From NCBI RefSeq assembly GCF_934476685.1, contig NZ_CAKSNX010000003.1, positions 124,001 to 188,000 of the forward strand: 64,000 nucleotides of DNA. The letters run 5' to 3'. Shown one piece after another: positions 42,887-51,400 of this stretch. Source of the DNA: an uncultured Ruminococcus sp. Its GTDB lineage: Bacteria > Bacillota > Clostridia > Oscillospirales > Ruminococcaceae. Made by a program: the position numbers and the translations under genes. The notes under the pieces were generated by a model, which searched no databases, had not been told where the DNA came from, and was given only the letters and a program-made list of their open reading frames with translations. Position 1 is the first letter of the stretch. Every line of letters begins with the position of its first letter.

Positions 42887-43906
42887 TCAGAACTGCTCTA
42901 AAAATCTCATATCGTTCTCGTAAAGCAGACGCATATCGTTTATGCTGTATCTGCCCATTGTGATTCTTTCAAGTCCGATACCGAAAGCAAATCCGCTGTA
43001 TACCTCAGGGTCGATACCGCAGTCTGCAAGCACCTTAGGGTGTACCATACCTGAACCGAGAAGCTCTACCCAGCCCTCCTGCTTGCACATTGAGCAGCCT
43101 GCACCGTGGCAGTTGAAGCACATAAGGTCAACTTCTGCTGAAGGCTCTGTATATGGGAAGTGGTGCGGACGAAGTCTGATCTTTGCGTCCTCGCCGTAAA
43201 GACGTTTCATAAGCAGTTCAAGAGTACCCTTGAGGTCAGCCATTGTGATACCCTTGTCGATAACAAGTCCCTCGATCTGGTGGAAGAGAGGTGAATGAGT
43301 AGCGTCAACAGCGTCAGAACGGTAAACTCTGCCCGGTGAGATGATTCTGATCGGCGGCTTCATCTTCTCCATAGTTCTGATCTGAACGGAAGATGTCTGC
43401 GTTCTCAGCAGTACGTTTTCATTGATGTAGAATGTATCCTGTGTATCTCTTGCAGGGTGATGCTTAGGCATATTAAGAGCCTCAAAGCAGTAGTGATCCG
43501 TTTCTACCTCAGGACCTTCAACTATGTCAAATCCCATACCGAGGAAAACTTCCTCTACCTCTTCAAGTGTTACGTTAAGAGGGTGAGCACGTCCTATCTT
43601 CTGCTGTTTTCCGGGGAGAGTAACGTCAAGCTCCTCTTCCTTAAGTCTGAGCTGCTCCATTTTGCTTTTAAGCTCTGTCTTTCTTTCAGTGAGAGCCTCT
43701 TCGATATCTGCTCTTACCTTGTTCGCAAGCTGACCGATAACAGGTCTTTCCTCAGCGGAAAGCTTGCCCATCTGTTTAAGTATTGAAGTTATCTCGCCCT
43801 TTTTGCCGAGAAATCTTACTCTGAAATCTTCCAGCAGCTTGGCGTCGCTTATCTGTGAAAGCTCTGCCTTTGCACGTTCTTCAATGTTTTTCAACTGTTC
43901 TTTCAT
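42887..43906 (-). CDS. pheS: Phenylalanyl-tRNA synthetase alpha subunit
   Basis: A 339-aa catalytic subunit. N-terminal coiled coil (about 1-90) binds tRNA; class II motifs follow: HPLNVTLEEVEEVFLGMGF, motif 2 around ISPGRVYRSDAVDATHSPLFHQIEG, and motif 3 GFAFGIGLERITMGRYSINDMR. The Zn-like CFNCHGAGCSMCKQEG segment is typical of bacterial PheS. First gene of the operon; the T-box leader is directly upstream. Confidence 0.97.
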   Translation of the reverse strand: MKEQLKNIEERAKAELSQISDAKLLEDFRVRFLGKKGEITSILKQMGKLSAEERPVIGQLANKVRADIEEALTERKTELKSKMEQLRLKEEELDVTLPGKQQKIGRAHPLNVTLEEVEEVFLGMGFDIVEGPEVETDHYCFEALNMPKHHPARDTQDTFYINENVLLRTQTSSVQIRTMEKMKPPIRIISPGRVYRSDAVDATHSPLFHQIEGLVIDKGITMADLKGTLELLMKRLYGEDAKIRLRPHHFPYTEPSAEVDLMCFNCHGAGCSMCKQEGWVELLGSGMVHPKVLADCGIDPEVYSGFAFGIGLERITMGRYSINDMRLLYENDMRFLEQF

Positions 43907-43920
43907 TGCTTATCCTCCTA

Positions 43921-44170
43921 AAATAATAAAAGCCCTGTCCTGAACTAATCAGGACAAGACTGCACAGTATGCTTATCTTGCTTACCACCTATTAGCAGGA
44001 GCCGACACTCCCCCGCCTTATAACGCAGGCATACGTTTCCGCTTACTGCGACTTCGGCGGAACCACTCGCAAGTGAACTTCGGCAGGTCATGATACAAAA
44101 CGCTTTCAGCATAATGCGTTTCTCTCTGAGGACCATTGATACTGCTTACTCTCTCGGTCATCGTGTTTGA
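43921..44170 (-). promoter_or_regulatory. T-box riboswitch (tRNA-Phe) of pheST
   Basis: Minus-strand leader with Stem I landmarks: AGAGAG in the distal loop followed by GCTGAAAGCG, then the specifier in GAAGTTCAC, whose TTC (44077-44075) is a Phe codon. The antiterminator bulge region AGGTGGTAAG (43990-43981) presents TGGT, complementary to the ACCA end of tRNA-Phe. Uncharged tRNA-Phe should block the terminator at 43937-43955. A promoter TTGAAA-17-TAATAT lies just upstream. Confidence 0.88.
43926..43955 (-). terminator. T-box terminator of pheST
   Basis: Stem GTCCTGA/TTCAGGAC with a TTAG loop, followed on the minus strand by AGGGCTTTTATTATTT. Confidence 0.85.
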
Positions 44171-44235
44171 AATTGTGATATTACTAATTAAGATTATATT
44201 AGCACATTTCCGCTCCCATTTCAAGGGCATTCATA

Positions 44236-44359
44236 GAAATTTTACAACTGCTGTTTCTAAGAAATTTTACAACTATTGTTTCTATGAAATTTTACAACTG
44301 CTATTTCTATGAAATTTACAACTATTACTTCTATGAAATTTTTACAACTGTTCTTTATA
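44236..44359. repeat. 25-bp tandem repeat, five copies
   Basis: Five head-to-tail units (44236, 44261, 44286, 44311, 44335) of the form GAAATTTTACAACT-N-TTTCTAT. Units 1, 3 and 5 read ACAACTG, units 2 and 4 ACAACTA, so the array looks built from a 50-bp dimer. Unit 4 lost one base. The last unit overlaps the stop codon of the neighbouring gene. Confidence 0.9.
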
Positions 44360-45014
44360 GTCCGTGCTTATGGAGCTTATCCCATTCCATATCCTCTTTG
44401 GAATAATATCCGTCGCCGTCCTCGTCATCTATTTTGTTGTATTCCTTGTGTGGGTATTTTATCTGCTCGTAGAAATCGTCTATCAGTTTAAGCTTTGACT
44501 TTGTGTCGGCGAAAAAAAGCGTTACTGTATTATTTTCGGGGATATATTCTGCCTCTTCTCCGTTTTTAAGCAAGGTTTTGAAATCGGACTCCTCTGCCGC
44601 CCTTAACTCCACCACAAGTCTGCCGCGATTATTCTGACTGGATCTTTCTATCTCATCAAAATATATGACCGAGCAAAGCTTTTTGCCGCTTAGTCCCGAA
44701 ACCTGACAATGTTCAAATCTGTCTGAATATATCCTTGTATATTCCTCAGTATCACGGCTCAGCGCATAAAATCTGTACAGCAGCAGAGCGGTAACTATAT
44801 TGCCGACGGCTATGAGCATAAGAAGTATTTTTACCAGCGCAACAGGCGACAGAAAAGATATCCCGAAGATCACTGCTCCGAGAATTATATTTCTGTACAT
44901 ATTGGAGCGCATTTTTTTATGCTCCTGAAGATCGTGAACGGCTTTTGCCTGCCTTTCCGCTCTTGAAAGCTTAGGCGGGAACTCATAAAGCAGCTTGTTT
45001 GTATTCTCCTCCAC
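44355..45014 (-). CDS. Uncharacterised membrane protein (219 aa)
   Basis: Two membrane helices close together (about residues 40-60 and 62-85) after a basic N-terminal region, and a soluble ~135-residue C-terminal domain with no family I recognise (strands VSGLSGKKLCSVIYFDEIER, GRLVVELRAAEE). The pattern resembles YcxB-like bacterial proteins. GTG start with AGGAGAGGAG. The stop codon lies inside the 25-bp tandem repeat, so downstream repeat change could alter its 3' end. Confidence 0.65.
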   Translation of the reverse strand: MEENTNKLLYEFPPKLSRAERQAKAVHDLQEHKKMRSNMYRNIILGAVIFGISFLSPVALVKILLMLIAVGNIVTALLLYRFYALSRDTEEYTRIYSDRFEHCQVSGLSGKKLCSVIYFDEIERSSQNNRGRLVVELRAAEESDFKTLLKNGEEAEYIPENNTVTLFFADTKSKLKLIDDFYEQIKYPHKEYNKIDDEDGDGYYSKEDMEWDKLHKHGL

Positions 45015-45180
45015 AGCGGTACTCCTCTCCTTTTCTTATGTATATATTATAACAGACCGCAGGGCATTTTACAACAGCACTAAGGATATATTTCTGCGTT
45101 ATTTAATATTTAAACAGGCAGCAAAGCGGTCTAATTTTATCATAGACAAATTTGACCGCTTTACGATTTGATTATTTCAA

Positions 45181-46638
45181 TTATGGTTGATCCAAATAAA
45201 ATGTCGTATCCTGTGAGCCAACTTGATGATAATAACTGCTGCCTTCTTTTTTTACATATTTATCTATGGATACGATCATTGTTGACGCACCTTTTGGATT
45301 AAATGTACCTCTGCCATCAGGGTCGATCGTAGAAACCGGATTTAGACTTGCTTCAAAATCTTTGTGTGTTCCCGGTGAAAAAATAACATCCTCACATAGC
45401 GTTGAATCAAATATAGAATCATTACCAAAACGAGTACCTAACCACATTTCTATTTTTTCATCACTGTAATTATTAACTTCAAGGATCAGTTGATGATACT
45501 CACTCATTCCAGTAACATAGACCTCAAAATCACTATCACTATAAATGCAAGTCCTCATGCCTTCATAAAAAGTTTCATAAGTTCCTGATAATGTGGACTT
45601 ATTAACAAATGTTGGTTTGCCCTGCGTTTTTATATAACCATATTTTCCATCATATGCTGTATAGTACCAGTCATATTCACCGCAATCCCAGATATCTATT
45701 TTTGTCTTGCTCGGAATAGTTGCAAGCTTTTTGCCACTGTCAGACTTAGTTTCCCTCAGAACAAGTGAGCTGTCAGAATCGCCGCCTACTATCGCTTCAC
45801 CCATATATGCATAATCAAGACTGCTGCCCGAAGTTTTACCGCAGACCTCACAGGTCTTAGGATATGCTATTGTTGCAGGGATCCATGAATGTCCGTTAGA
45901 TTCGCCTTTCTTTTCACCGCATATCTCGCAGGTTTTCGGCTCAGTACAGGTCGCATCTTTCCACTTATGTCCATTAGCTTTTCCGGTGGTAGCATTACAG
46001 TTTTTACAAGTTTTAGGTTCTGTACAGGTTGCGTCTTTCCACTCATGAGGGAGTGCCTCGCCCTCTGTTTCACCGCATACAGCACAGGTTTTAGGGTTCT
46101 GACAGGTTGCCTCTATCCATGAATGTCCTAACGCTTCTCCGTTAGTTTCTCCGCACACACTGCAAATCGCAGGTTCAAGACAGGTAGCCGCAGACCACTT
46201 GTGTCCCAACGCTTCACCCTGACTTTCACCGCACACCTTGCATATTTGTGGTTCGGTACAGGTCGCCTCGTTCCAGTCATGCCCTAATGGTTTACCCTTT
46301 TCTCTTTTACATATACTGCATATCTGCGGCTGAGTGCAGGTAGGTTCAGACCATTCATGTACACACAGAACGTGGGAGGCGAACAGAACACCCACAGTCG
46401 CACCCAGAACGACAACTACTATTCCAAAGATCAGCAAAATTTTTTTCCAGCCTTTTATTCTTGGCGGCTGATTTTCCTGCTCACCAACATCAGCATCATT
46501 ATTATCATCAATATCATTATTATTTTCATTCTGCTGACTTTCCTGCTCGGAATTTTCCTGTTTGTCACATTCATTTTTATATGCGTCATCGTTGTTATCG
46601 TTTTCATCTTTTATCAAAGGTTCTACTGACGGTTCCAT
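45181..46638 (-). CDS. Membrane-anchored protein with seven Cys/His/Trp repeats and an SH3-like domain
   Basis: A 485-aa type II membrane protein. Residues 1-60 are acidic and Asn/Gln-rich and lie inside; the helix spans about 64-88. Residues 94-275 are seven 26-aa repeats of the form H-x-W-x-x-A-T-C-x-x-P-x-x-C-x-x-C-G-x(3)-G-x(3)-G; the first and last are the most diverged (the last lacks the first Cys). An SH3_3-like domain follows (about 288-340), then a ~140-residue beta-rich tail. Each repeat offers three Cys and one His, so disulfides or metal binding are possible. Exported and wall-facing by topology. Function unknown. Confidence 0.8.
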   Translation of the reverse strand: MEPSVEPLIKDENDNNDDAYKNECDKQENSEQESQQNENNNDIDDNNDADVGEQENQPPRIKGWKKILLIFGIVVVVLGATVGVLFASHVLCVHEWSEPTCTQPQICSICKREKGKPLGHDWNEATCTEPQICKVCGESQGEALGHKWSAATCLEPAICSVCGETNGEALGHSWIEATCQNPKTCAVCGETEGEALPHEWKDATCTEPKTCKNCNATTGKANGHKWKDATCTEPKTCEICGEKKGESNGHSWIPATIAYPKTCEVCGKTSGSSLDYAYMGEAIVGGDSDSSLVLRETKSDSGKKLATIPSKTKIDIWDCGEYDWYYTAYDGKYGYIKTQGKPTFVNKSTLSGTYETFYEGMRTCIYSDSDFEVYVTGMSEYHQLILEVNNYSDEKIEMWLGTRFGNDSIFDSTLCEDVIFSPGTHKDFEASLNPVSTIDPDGRGTFNPKGASTMIVSIDKYVKKEGSSYYHQVGSQDTTFYLDQP

Positions 46639-47012
46639 AACTATTTTCCTCCTATACTTTCTCTATTTTTATCAATATATACACATCAAATATAGGCAAT
46701 ATAAACGCTTATTTTATCTTCAGTTTCATTATAATATTTTATTAAAAGCTTGTCAAGCGTGGTCGGGGTAATTTTAGCATCAGATGTATTTCTGCGTTTT
46801 TTGAAGTTTTATGACGGCAGATACAGATATATGCAGATCTTTAAACATTTATAAAATATTAATTTGTATAAAGTTGTAATATTTTATACATACGGCATTG
46901 ATTTTTTTCTCCGACTATGTTATAATTTTTATGAAACGTAAAAAAGCTGCAAACAGCAGTATGATTTGCATTATGCAGCGGTGACAAAATATCAAAAGAA
47001 AGGTCTGTTAAA
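46639..47012. promoter_or_regulatory. Divergent spacer with promoter of the CpsB-type gene
   Basis: On the plus strand TTGATT (46898-46903) and TATAAT (46921-46926) are 17 bases apart, followed by a leader holding an imperfect GCTGCA...TGCAGC hairpin (about 46945-46978). No other gene or RNA is recognised in this AT-rich stretch. Confidence 0.55.
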
Positions 47013-47726
47013 ATGTACATAGATTTTCATTCTCATTTTCTTCCAAGAATAGATGACGGCTCAAGAAACGTTGAAGAATCTGTAAAGATCTTAGACGAAA
47101 TGGCAGCCAACGATACTAAAATTATCGTAGCCACTCCGCACTTTTACTGCAGCGAACAATCTGTGGACAGATTTCTTGAACGCAGAACAGCGGCATTTGA
47201 AAAGCTCAAACCGCATCTGAAACCTGAACACCCTGAGATATATTTCGGTGCAGAGGTGCTTTACGATCAGGCTCTTGTGGGATACGATAAGCTTTCAAAG
47301 CTGTGCATCAGCGGAACTAACTGGCTGCTGCTTGAAATGCCTTATGTTCAGCTTACCGACAAGATAATAAACGGCGTTGCTGAGATAGTCGATTCGGGAG
47401 ATGTAAAGGTCATAATCGCACACATTGAACGTTATCTGAATTTTACGTCTATGAAAGAACTTATGCAGCTTATGCAGCTTGACGTTGTGGGACAGATAAA
47501 TGCAAAATCCCTTACAAAATTCTCGTCAAAGAGAAGCTGTATGAAACTTATAAAAAGCGGATGCGTTCAGCTGTTAGGTTCAGATTATCATAGGATAGGC
47601 AGAGGCGATGTCACGGTAAATCACGGATATGACATCATTGAAAAGAAGTTTGAAGGCTTCAAGAATATGTCCGAAGAAAAGGGTAAAGCTATCCTTGCGG
47701 ACGAGGCTTTTGAAAATATTATCTGA
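47013..47726 (+). CDS. CpsB/CapC-type PHP-domain tyrosine phosphatase
   Basis: A 237-aa metal-dependent phosphatase of the PHP fold, which in capsule loci dephosphorylates the CpsD tyrosine kinase. Metal-ligand motifs are complete: DFHSHFLPRIDDGSRN, ATPHFY, GAEVLYD, AHIERY and GSDYHR. No capsule kinase or glycosyltransferase genes lie nearby, so its partner is elsewhere or its role differs. SD GAAAGG precedes the start; own promoter upstream. Confidence 0.9.
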   Translation: MYIDFHSHFLPRIDDGSRNVEESVKILDEMAANDTKIIVATPHFYCSEQSVDRFLERRTAAFEKLKPHLKPEHPEIYFGAEVLYDQALVGYDKLSKLCISGTNWLLLEMPYVQLTDKIINGVAEIVDSGDVKVIIAHIERYLNFTSMKELMQLMQLDVVGQINAKSLTKFSSKRSCMKLIKSGCVQLLGSDYHRIGRGDVTVNHGYDIIEKKFEGFKNMSEEKGKAILADEAFENII

Positions 47727-47764
47727 ATAGTAACATAAAATTAATTTTATTTTTTGAAAAACTG

Positions 47765-47793
47765 TTGACAATAGTGTCGGAATATTGTATAAT
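47765..47793 (+). promoter_or_regulatory. Consensus promoter of metK
   Basis: TTGACA, 17 bases, TATAAT: full match to the housekeeping consensus, placed about 20 bases before the SAM aptamer. Confidence 0.85.
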
Positions 47794-47813
47794 TGTTGTG
47801 TTAAATTAAATAG

Positions 47814-47912
47814 CCTTATCAAGAGTGGTGGAGGAAACAGGTCCTGCGAAGCCCGGCAACCTGATCTTTGTATCAAGGTGCTAAATCCTGCGGTTATTTC
47901 CGAAAGATGAGG
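47814..47912 (+). promoter_or_regulatory. SAM-I (S-box) riboswitch
   Basis: Typical S-box core in order: CTTATCAAGAGTGGTGGAGG, GCCCGGCAACC, AAGGTGCTAAATCC, and the closing strand GATGAGG pairing with CCTTATC. It sits between a consensus promoter and a terminator ahead of metK, so SAM should shut off synthesis of its own synthetase. Confidence 0.95.
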
Positions 47913-47933
47913 AAATTTTCAATGAATTTTCAG

Positions 47934-47962
47934 CTCTCAATTTTCGGATTGAGAGTTTTTTT
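47934..47962 (+). terminator. Riboswitch terminator before metK
   Basis: Stem CTCTCAAT/ATTGAGAG followed by seven T. Confidence 0.88.
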
Positions 47963-48030
47963 ATGGCTATTTACTTTGTACATCTATAAGTAAACCGACC
48001 CTTATGTTTAAGAAAGGAATGGAAAAAGTT

Positions 48031-49203
48031 ATGACAAGATCACTGTTTACATCAGAGTCCGTTACTGAAGGACATCCCGATAAGATCTGCGACCAGATCT
48101 CAGACGCAATTCTGGACGCTATGCTGGCGCAGGACCCTATGTCAAGAGTTGCCTGCGAAACTGTTACCACAACCGGTATTGTAATGTGCATGGGTGAGAT
48201 CACCACAAAAGCACAGGTAGATATCCCGCAGATAGTAAGAGATACAGTTATTGAGATAGGCTATGACAGAGCAAAGTACGGCTTTGACGGTCACACCTGC
48301 TCAGTAATGACAACTATCGACAAGCAGTCACCTGACATCGCTATGGGTGTTGACAATGCCCTCGAAGGCAGAGATGAGAACGCTTTCGACACAGGCGCAG
48401 GAGATCAGGGTATAATGTTCGGTTATGCCTGCGACGAAACTCCTGAGCTTATGCCTATGCCTATCTCACTGGCTCACAAGCTTGCGCTCAAGCTTACAGA
48501 AGTAAGAAAGAACGGTACTCTTCCTTACCTCAGACCTGACGGAAAGACTCAGGTAACTGTTGAATATGATGACGGCAAGCCTGCAAGGATCGACGCTGTT
48601 GTAGTATCTTCACAGCACGATGACGCTGTAACTCTCGAACAGATCAGAGCAGACATTATCGAAAAGGTTATAAAGGCAGTTATCCCTGCTGAACTTCTCG
48701 ATGAGAACACAACTTACTTTGTAAACCCGACAGGCAGATTTGTTATCGGCGGACCTCAGGGCGACAGCGGACTTACAGGAAGAAAGATCATCGTTGACAC
48801 CTACGGCGGATATGCACGTCACGGCGGCGGAGCTTTCTCAGGAAAAGACCCGACAAAGGTTGACCGCAGTGCAACATACGCTGCAAGATACGTTGCAAAG
48901 AATATCGTTGCCGCAGGACTTGCATCTAAGTGCGAGATCGAGCTTGCATATGCTATCGGCGTTGCAAACCCAGTTTCAGTAATGGTAGATACATTCGGTA
49001 CAGGCAAGGTTTCAGACGAAAAGCTTTCAGAAGCTGTTACAAAGGTATTCGACCTTCGTCCGTCTGCTATCATCAAGAATCTTGACCTCAGAAAGCCGCA
49101 GTACAAGAAGCTTGCAGCTTACGGTCACATCGGAAGAGAAGATCTTGGTGTTGCTTGGGAAAAGACCGACAAGGCACAGGCTCTTCTGGACGCTGTTAAG
49201 TAA
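48031..49203 (+). CDS. metK: S-adenosylmethionine synthetase
   Basis: Forms SAM from methionine and ATP. About 390 aa, with the family motifs TSESVTEGHPDKICDQISDAILD, GAGDQGIMFGYA, and GGGAFSGKDPTKVDRS. The chosen start (MTRSLFTSESV, 48031) fits family length; two in-frame ATGs upstream (48004, 48019) are close to or in front of the purine-rich SD AAGAAAGGA, so the exact start is uncertain. Controlled by the SAM-I riboswitch. Confidence 0.95.
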   Translation: MTRSLFTSESVTEGHPDKICDQISDAILDAMLAQDPMSRVACETVTTTGIVMCMGEITTKAQVDIPQIVRDTVIEIGYDRAKYGFDGHTCSVMTTIDKQSPDIAMGVDNALEGRDENAFDTGAGDQGIMFGYACDETPELMPMPISLAHKLALKLTEVRKNGTLPYLRPDGKTQVTVEYDDGKPARIDAVVVSSQHDDAVTLEQIRADIIEKVIKAVIPAELLDENTTYFVNPTGRFVIGGPQGDSGLTGRKIIVDTYGGYARHGGGAFSGKDPTKVDRSATYAARYVAKNIVAAGLASKCEIELAYAIGVANPVSVMVDTFGTGKVSDEKLSEAVTKVFDLRPSAIIKNLDLRKPQYKKLAAYGHIGREDLGVAWEKTDKAQALLDAVK

Positions 49204-49227
49204 ATTTCAATAATTTTGCTCATACAA

Positions 49228-49263
49228 AAACTGCTGTATTCAAAACGGATACAGCAGTTTTTT
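49228..49263 (+). terminator. Terminator after metK
   Basis: Stem AAACTGCTGTATTC/GGATACAGCAGTTT followed by T-run. Confidence 0.88.
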
Positions 49264-49320
49264 ATTTATCTTATTAAATTGTTCAGCTTAATTTTGTTTG
49301 TCAGATATGCTTTATACGTT

Positions 49321-49953
49321 CTACTTTGTACCCTTTATAATAGGTGAAAGCGGCTTGTAAATAAGTATCGTAACAGCGGCACATATTACACCCTTTATGA
49401 ATGTGAAAGGCAGATTGAATATGCACAGCGCTGAGAAGATGCTCTTTACATCAGGCATTATCTGCTGATACATACTGAGAATAAGAGCTTCGCCGCCGAA
49501 AGCCTTGAAATAGATCGGGTAAACTATGAAATAGTTCAGCGGCAGGCTGATAAGCGTGAAAGCCGCCGCACCGATAATACTTCCGATGACCGCTCCCTTT
49601 TTAGTCTTGTTTTTAAGATAGATCATTCCTGCTGTGAACGTAAAAACAGCCGAGGTAACAAAGTCGAAAATATCTCCGATACCCATTGTCGTACCCATAC
49701 CCTTTATAACGATATGGATAAGATTTTTTATAAGGCAAACTGCAACTCCCGCCGCCGGTCCCATAGAAAATCCTGCAAGCAGTGATATAACGTTTGAAAG
49801 ATCAAGCTTTATAAATGCAGGCATAAGCGGCACAGGGAAATCCAGATAATATATCACCGTGGCTATTGCGCTCATCATAGCTATCATAACTATTTTTCTT
49901 GTTGTGAACGTCTTGCCGCTTGGCACTGCGTTCATATTTGATGTACTCGTCAT
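49321..49953 (-). CDS. ribU: Riboflavin ECF transporter substrate-binding subunit RibU
   Basis: A 210-aa membrane S component with about six helices; the first segment after a short polar N-terminus reads KIVMIAMMSAIATVIYYLDFPVP, and the PAFIKLDLSNVISLLAGFSMGP stretch is typical of RibU-type ECF S proteins. The ATG at 49953 has GGAGG eight bases upstream; the one five codons earlier lies before that SD. The FMN riboswitch upstream strongly supports riboflavin as substrate. The shared EcfAAT module is not in the window. Confidence 0.92.
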   Translation of the reverse strand: MTSTSNMNAVPSGKTFTTRKIVMIAMMSAIATVIYYLDFPVPLMPAFIKLDLSNVISLLAGFSMGPAAGVAVCLIKNLIHIVIKGMGTTMGIGDIFDFVTSAVFTFTAGMIYLKNKTKKGAVIGSIIGAAAFTLISLPLNYFIVYPIYFKAFGGEALILSMYQQIMPDVKSIFSALCIFNLPFTFIKGVICAAVTILIYKPLSPIIKGTK

Positions 49954-50011
49954 TATAAATTCCTCCAAATAATTAAAATTATCGGGAGAAACGCAGGAAA
50001 ATAATGCAAAA

Positions 50012-50034
50012 GCCCCCGACTATATATCGGGGGC
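50012..50034 (-). terminator. FMN riboswitch terminator
   Basis: Stem GCCCCCGA/TCGGGGGC (AT-rich loop), minus-strand tail TTTTGCATTATTTT, between aptamer and ribU. Confidence 0.85.
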
Positions 50035-50051
50035 GCAAATTCAAAATTAAA

Positions 50052-50166
50052 CTGTCGTTTCTTCCATCCGGACTTTACCGTCGGTTTCGGAATTTCACCG
50101 AATCAGCGCATCTCTGCGGTCGAGGACTATGACCTCCGGTGTGGAATTTCACCACCCCTGAAACAC
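50052..50166 (-). promoter_or_regulatory. FMN riboswitch (RFN element)
   Basis: On the minus strand the RFN core appears in order: AGGGGTGGTGAAATTCCACA, CCGGAGGTCATAGTCC, GGTGAAATTCCGAAACCGACGG, AAAGTCCGGATGGAAGAAAC, with GTTTC/GAAAC closing. FMN binding should favour the terminator and lower riboflavin uptake. Confidence 0.95.
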
Positions 50167-50216
50167 AATGTTAAATTTAAGCTGAACAAAAGATACAGGC
50201 TAACGCCTTAAAAGGA

Positions 50217-50663
50217 TCATTCCTCAGTATCTTCCTCGTCAAGTTCTGAAAAATCAAATTCAAGATTTTCGCCGCAGTTAGGGCAGTCAACAGAACCCTC
50301 TGCAATGATGTTCTCACCAAGCATAATTGTGTCGCCGCAGTTAGGACATACACACTCATAAAGCTCTTCATCGTCAAAATCATCATCGTCGTCACAGCAG
50401 CCGCAGTCACAATCGTCGTCATCGCAGTCATCGTCACAGTCGCAGCCGTAAACTTCGTCTTCAAGGCTGTTAAGATCTTCGTTAAGAACATCTACCAGCT
50501 CAACTGTTTCATCGACCTCTTCTGCAACATCCTCGATAGTTGCTGCCATTTCGTCAAGAATGTCAGCCATAGCTGTAAGGATCTTGCCCTCATTTGTTGA
50601 TTCGTCTATCTTAAGTCCGTCCATAAGACCCTTGAGATATGATACCTTCTTTGAAAGCTCCAT
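50217..50663 (-). CDS. CD1247-like protein with Asp/Cys run and zinc ribbon
   Basis: A 148-aa cytosolic protein. N-terminal helix region begins MELSKKVSYLKGLMDGLKI, the hallmark of the CD1247 N-terminal domain; helical to about residue 70. A striking Asp/Cys run (nine or so Cys and Asp alternations around residues 75-95) precedes a C-terminal zinc ribbon CPNCGDTI...CPNCGENL, and an acidic tail. The start has GGAGG at normal spacing; the frame extends 11 codons upstream without SD. Function unknown; metal binding is likely. Confidence 0.85.
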   Translation of the reverse strand: MELSKKVSYLKGLMDGLKIDESTNEGKILTAMADILDEMAATIEDVAEEVDETVELVDVLNEDLNSLEDEVYGCDCDDDCDDDDCDCGCCDDDDDFDDEELYECVCPNCGDTIMLGENIIAEGSVDCPNCGENLEFDFSELDEEDTEE

Positions 50664-50723
50664 TATAAAAGACCTCCTTTTTACCGATCGGTTCAATTAA
50701 CCGCCGTCAGATCAAATATCAGT

Positions 50724-51281
50724 TTATGCACGCTCCATGTACTCGCAGGTACGGGTGTCGATCCTGATCTTGTCGCCTGTGTTGATGAAGAGAGGAACTC
50801 TGATCTCAGCACCTGTTTCAACAGTAGCAGGCTTTGTTGTATTTGTAGCTGTATCGCCCTTAACGCCAGGCTCTGTTTCTGTTACTTCAAGGTCAACGAA
50901 GTAAGGAGGCTCAACGCCGAATACCTGTCCCTTATAGGAAAGGATCTTACATACCATGTTTTCCTTAACGAACTTGAAGTTGTCTGAAAGCTCGCCTGCA
51001 TTTACAGGGATAAGCTCATATGACTCAGGATCCATGAAGTAATAGAGATCGCCGTCGTTGTATGAATACTCCATATCCTTTCTCTCAACATAAGCTGTTG
51101 GGAACTTAGCTGTCGGGTTGTATGTCTTTTCAACAACTGAGCCTGAGATAACGTTCTTTACCTTAGCTCTTACGAAAGCTGCGCCCTTACCAGGCTTAAC
51201 GTGTTGGAATTCAACGATCTGCATTACGTTGCCGTCTTCCTCAAATGTCATGCCGTTTCTGAAATCACCAGCAGTTACCAT
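50724..51281 (-). CDS. efp: Translation elongation factor P
   Basis: A 185-aa factor that relieves ribosome stalling at polyproline. Three beta-barrel (KOW-like N domain and two OB) domains are expected from length; VKPGKGAAFVRAKVKN holds the loop that contacts P-site tRNA, with Lys at the modifiable position near 32. Start at 51281 follows GGAGG by seven bases. Its own promoter (TTGCAA-17-TATGAT, 51382-51354) lies downstream of aroQ and the M24 peptidase, a cluster conserved in many Firmicutes. Confidence 0.96.
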   Translation of the reverse strand: MVTAGDFRNGMTFEEDGNVMQIVEFQHVKPGKGAAFVRAKVKNVISGSVVEKTYNPTAKFPTAYVERKDMEYSYNDGDLYYFMDPESYELIPVNAGELSDNFKFVKENMVCKILSYKGQVFGVEPPYFVDLEVTETEPGVKGDTATNTTKPATVETGAEIRVPLFINTGDKIRIDTRTCEYMERA

Positions 51282-51353
51282 ATTTTGTACCTCCAAATTA
51301 TATTAAACTGTATGAATGTATCAACGCAAACATACACGCATACTCATATTAAT

Positions 51354-51382
51354 ATCATAACATATAATTGCATATTTTGCAA
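51354..51382 (-). promoter_or_regulatory. Promoter of efp
   Basis: TTGCAA, 17 bases, TATGAT on the minus strand, giving a leader of about 65 bases. Confidence 0.6.
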
Positions 51383-51400
51383 GTGTTTTTTTGAACTTTT

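Noticed and set aside
43945..44230. Two overlapping open frames upstream of pheS
   Set aside because: They run through the T-box stems and terminator and have no SD; they are frames inside an RNA leader.
45121..45163. Terminator after the Cys-repeat gene
   Set aside because: A perfect 9-bp stem (AAAGCGGTC/GACCGCTTT) exists, but the loop is ~25 bases and no T-run follows.
46357..46629. Rightward hydrophobic frame opposite the Cys-repeat gene
   Set aside because: It mirrors the Asp/Asn-rich and membrane part of the leftward gene; its Ile/Phe runs are complementary to that low-complexity stretch.
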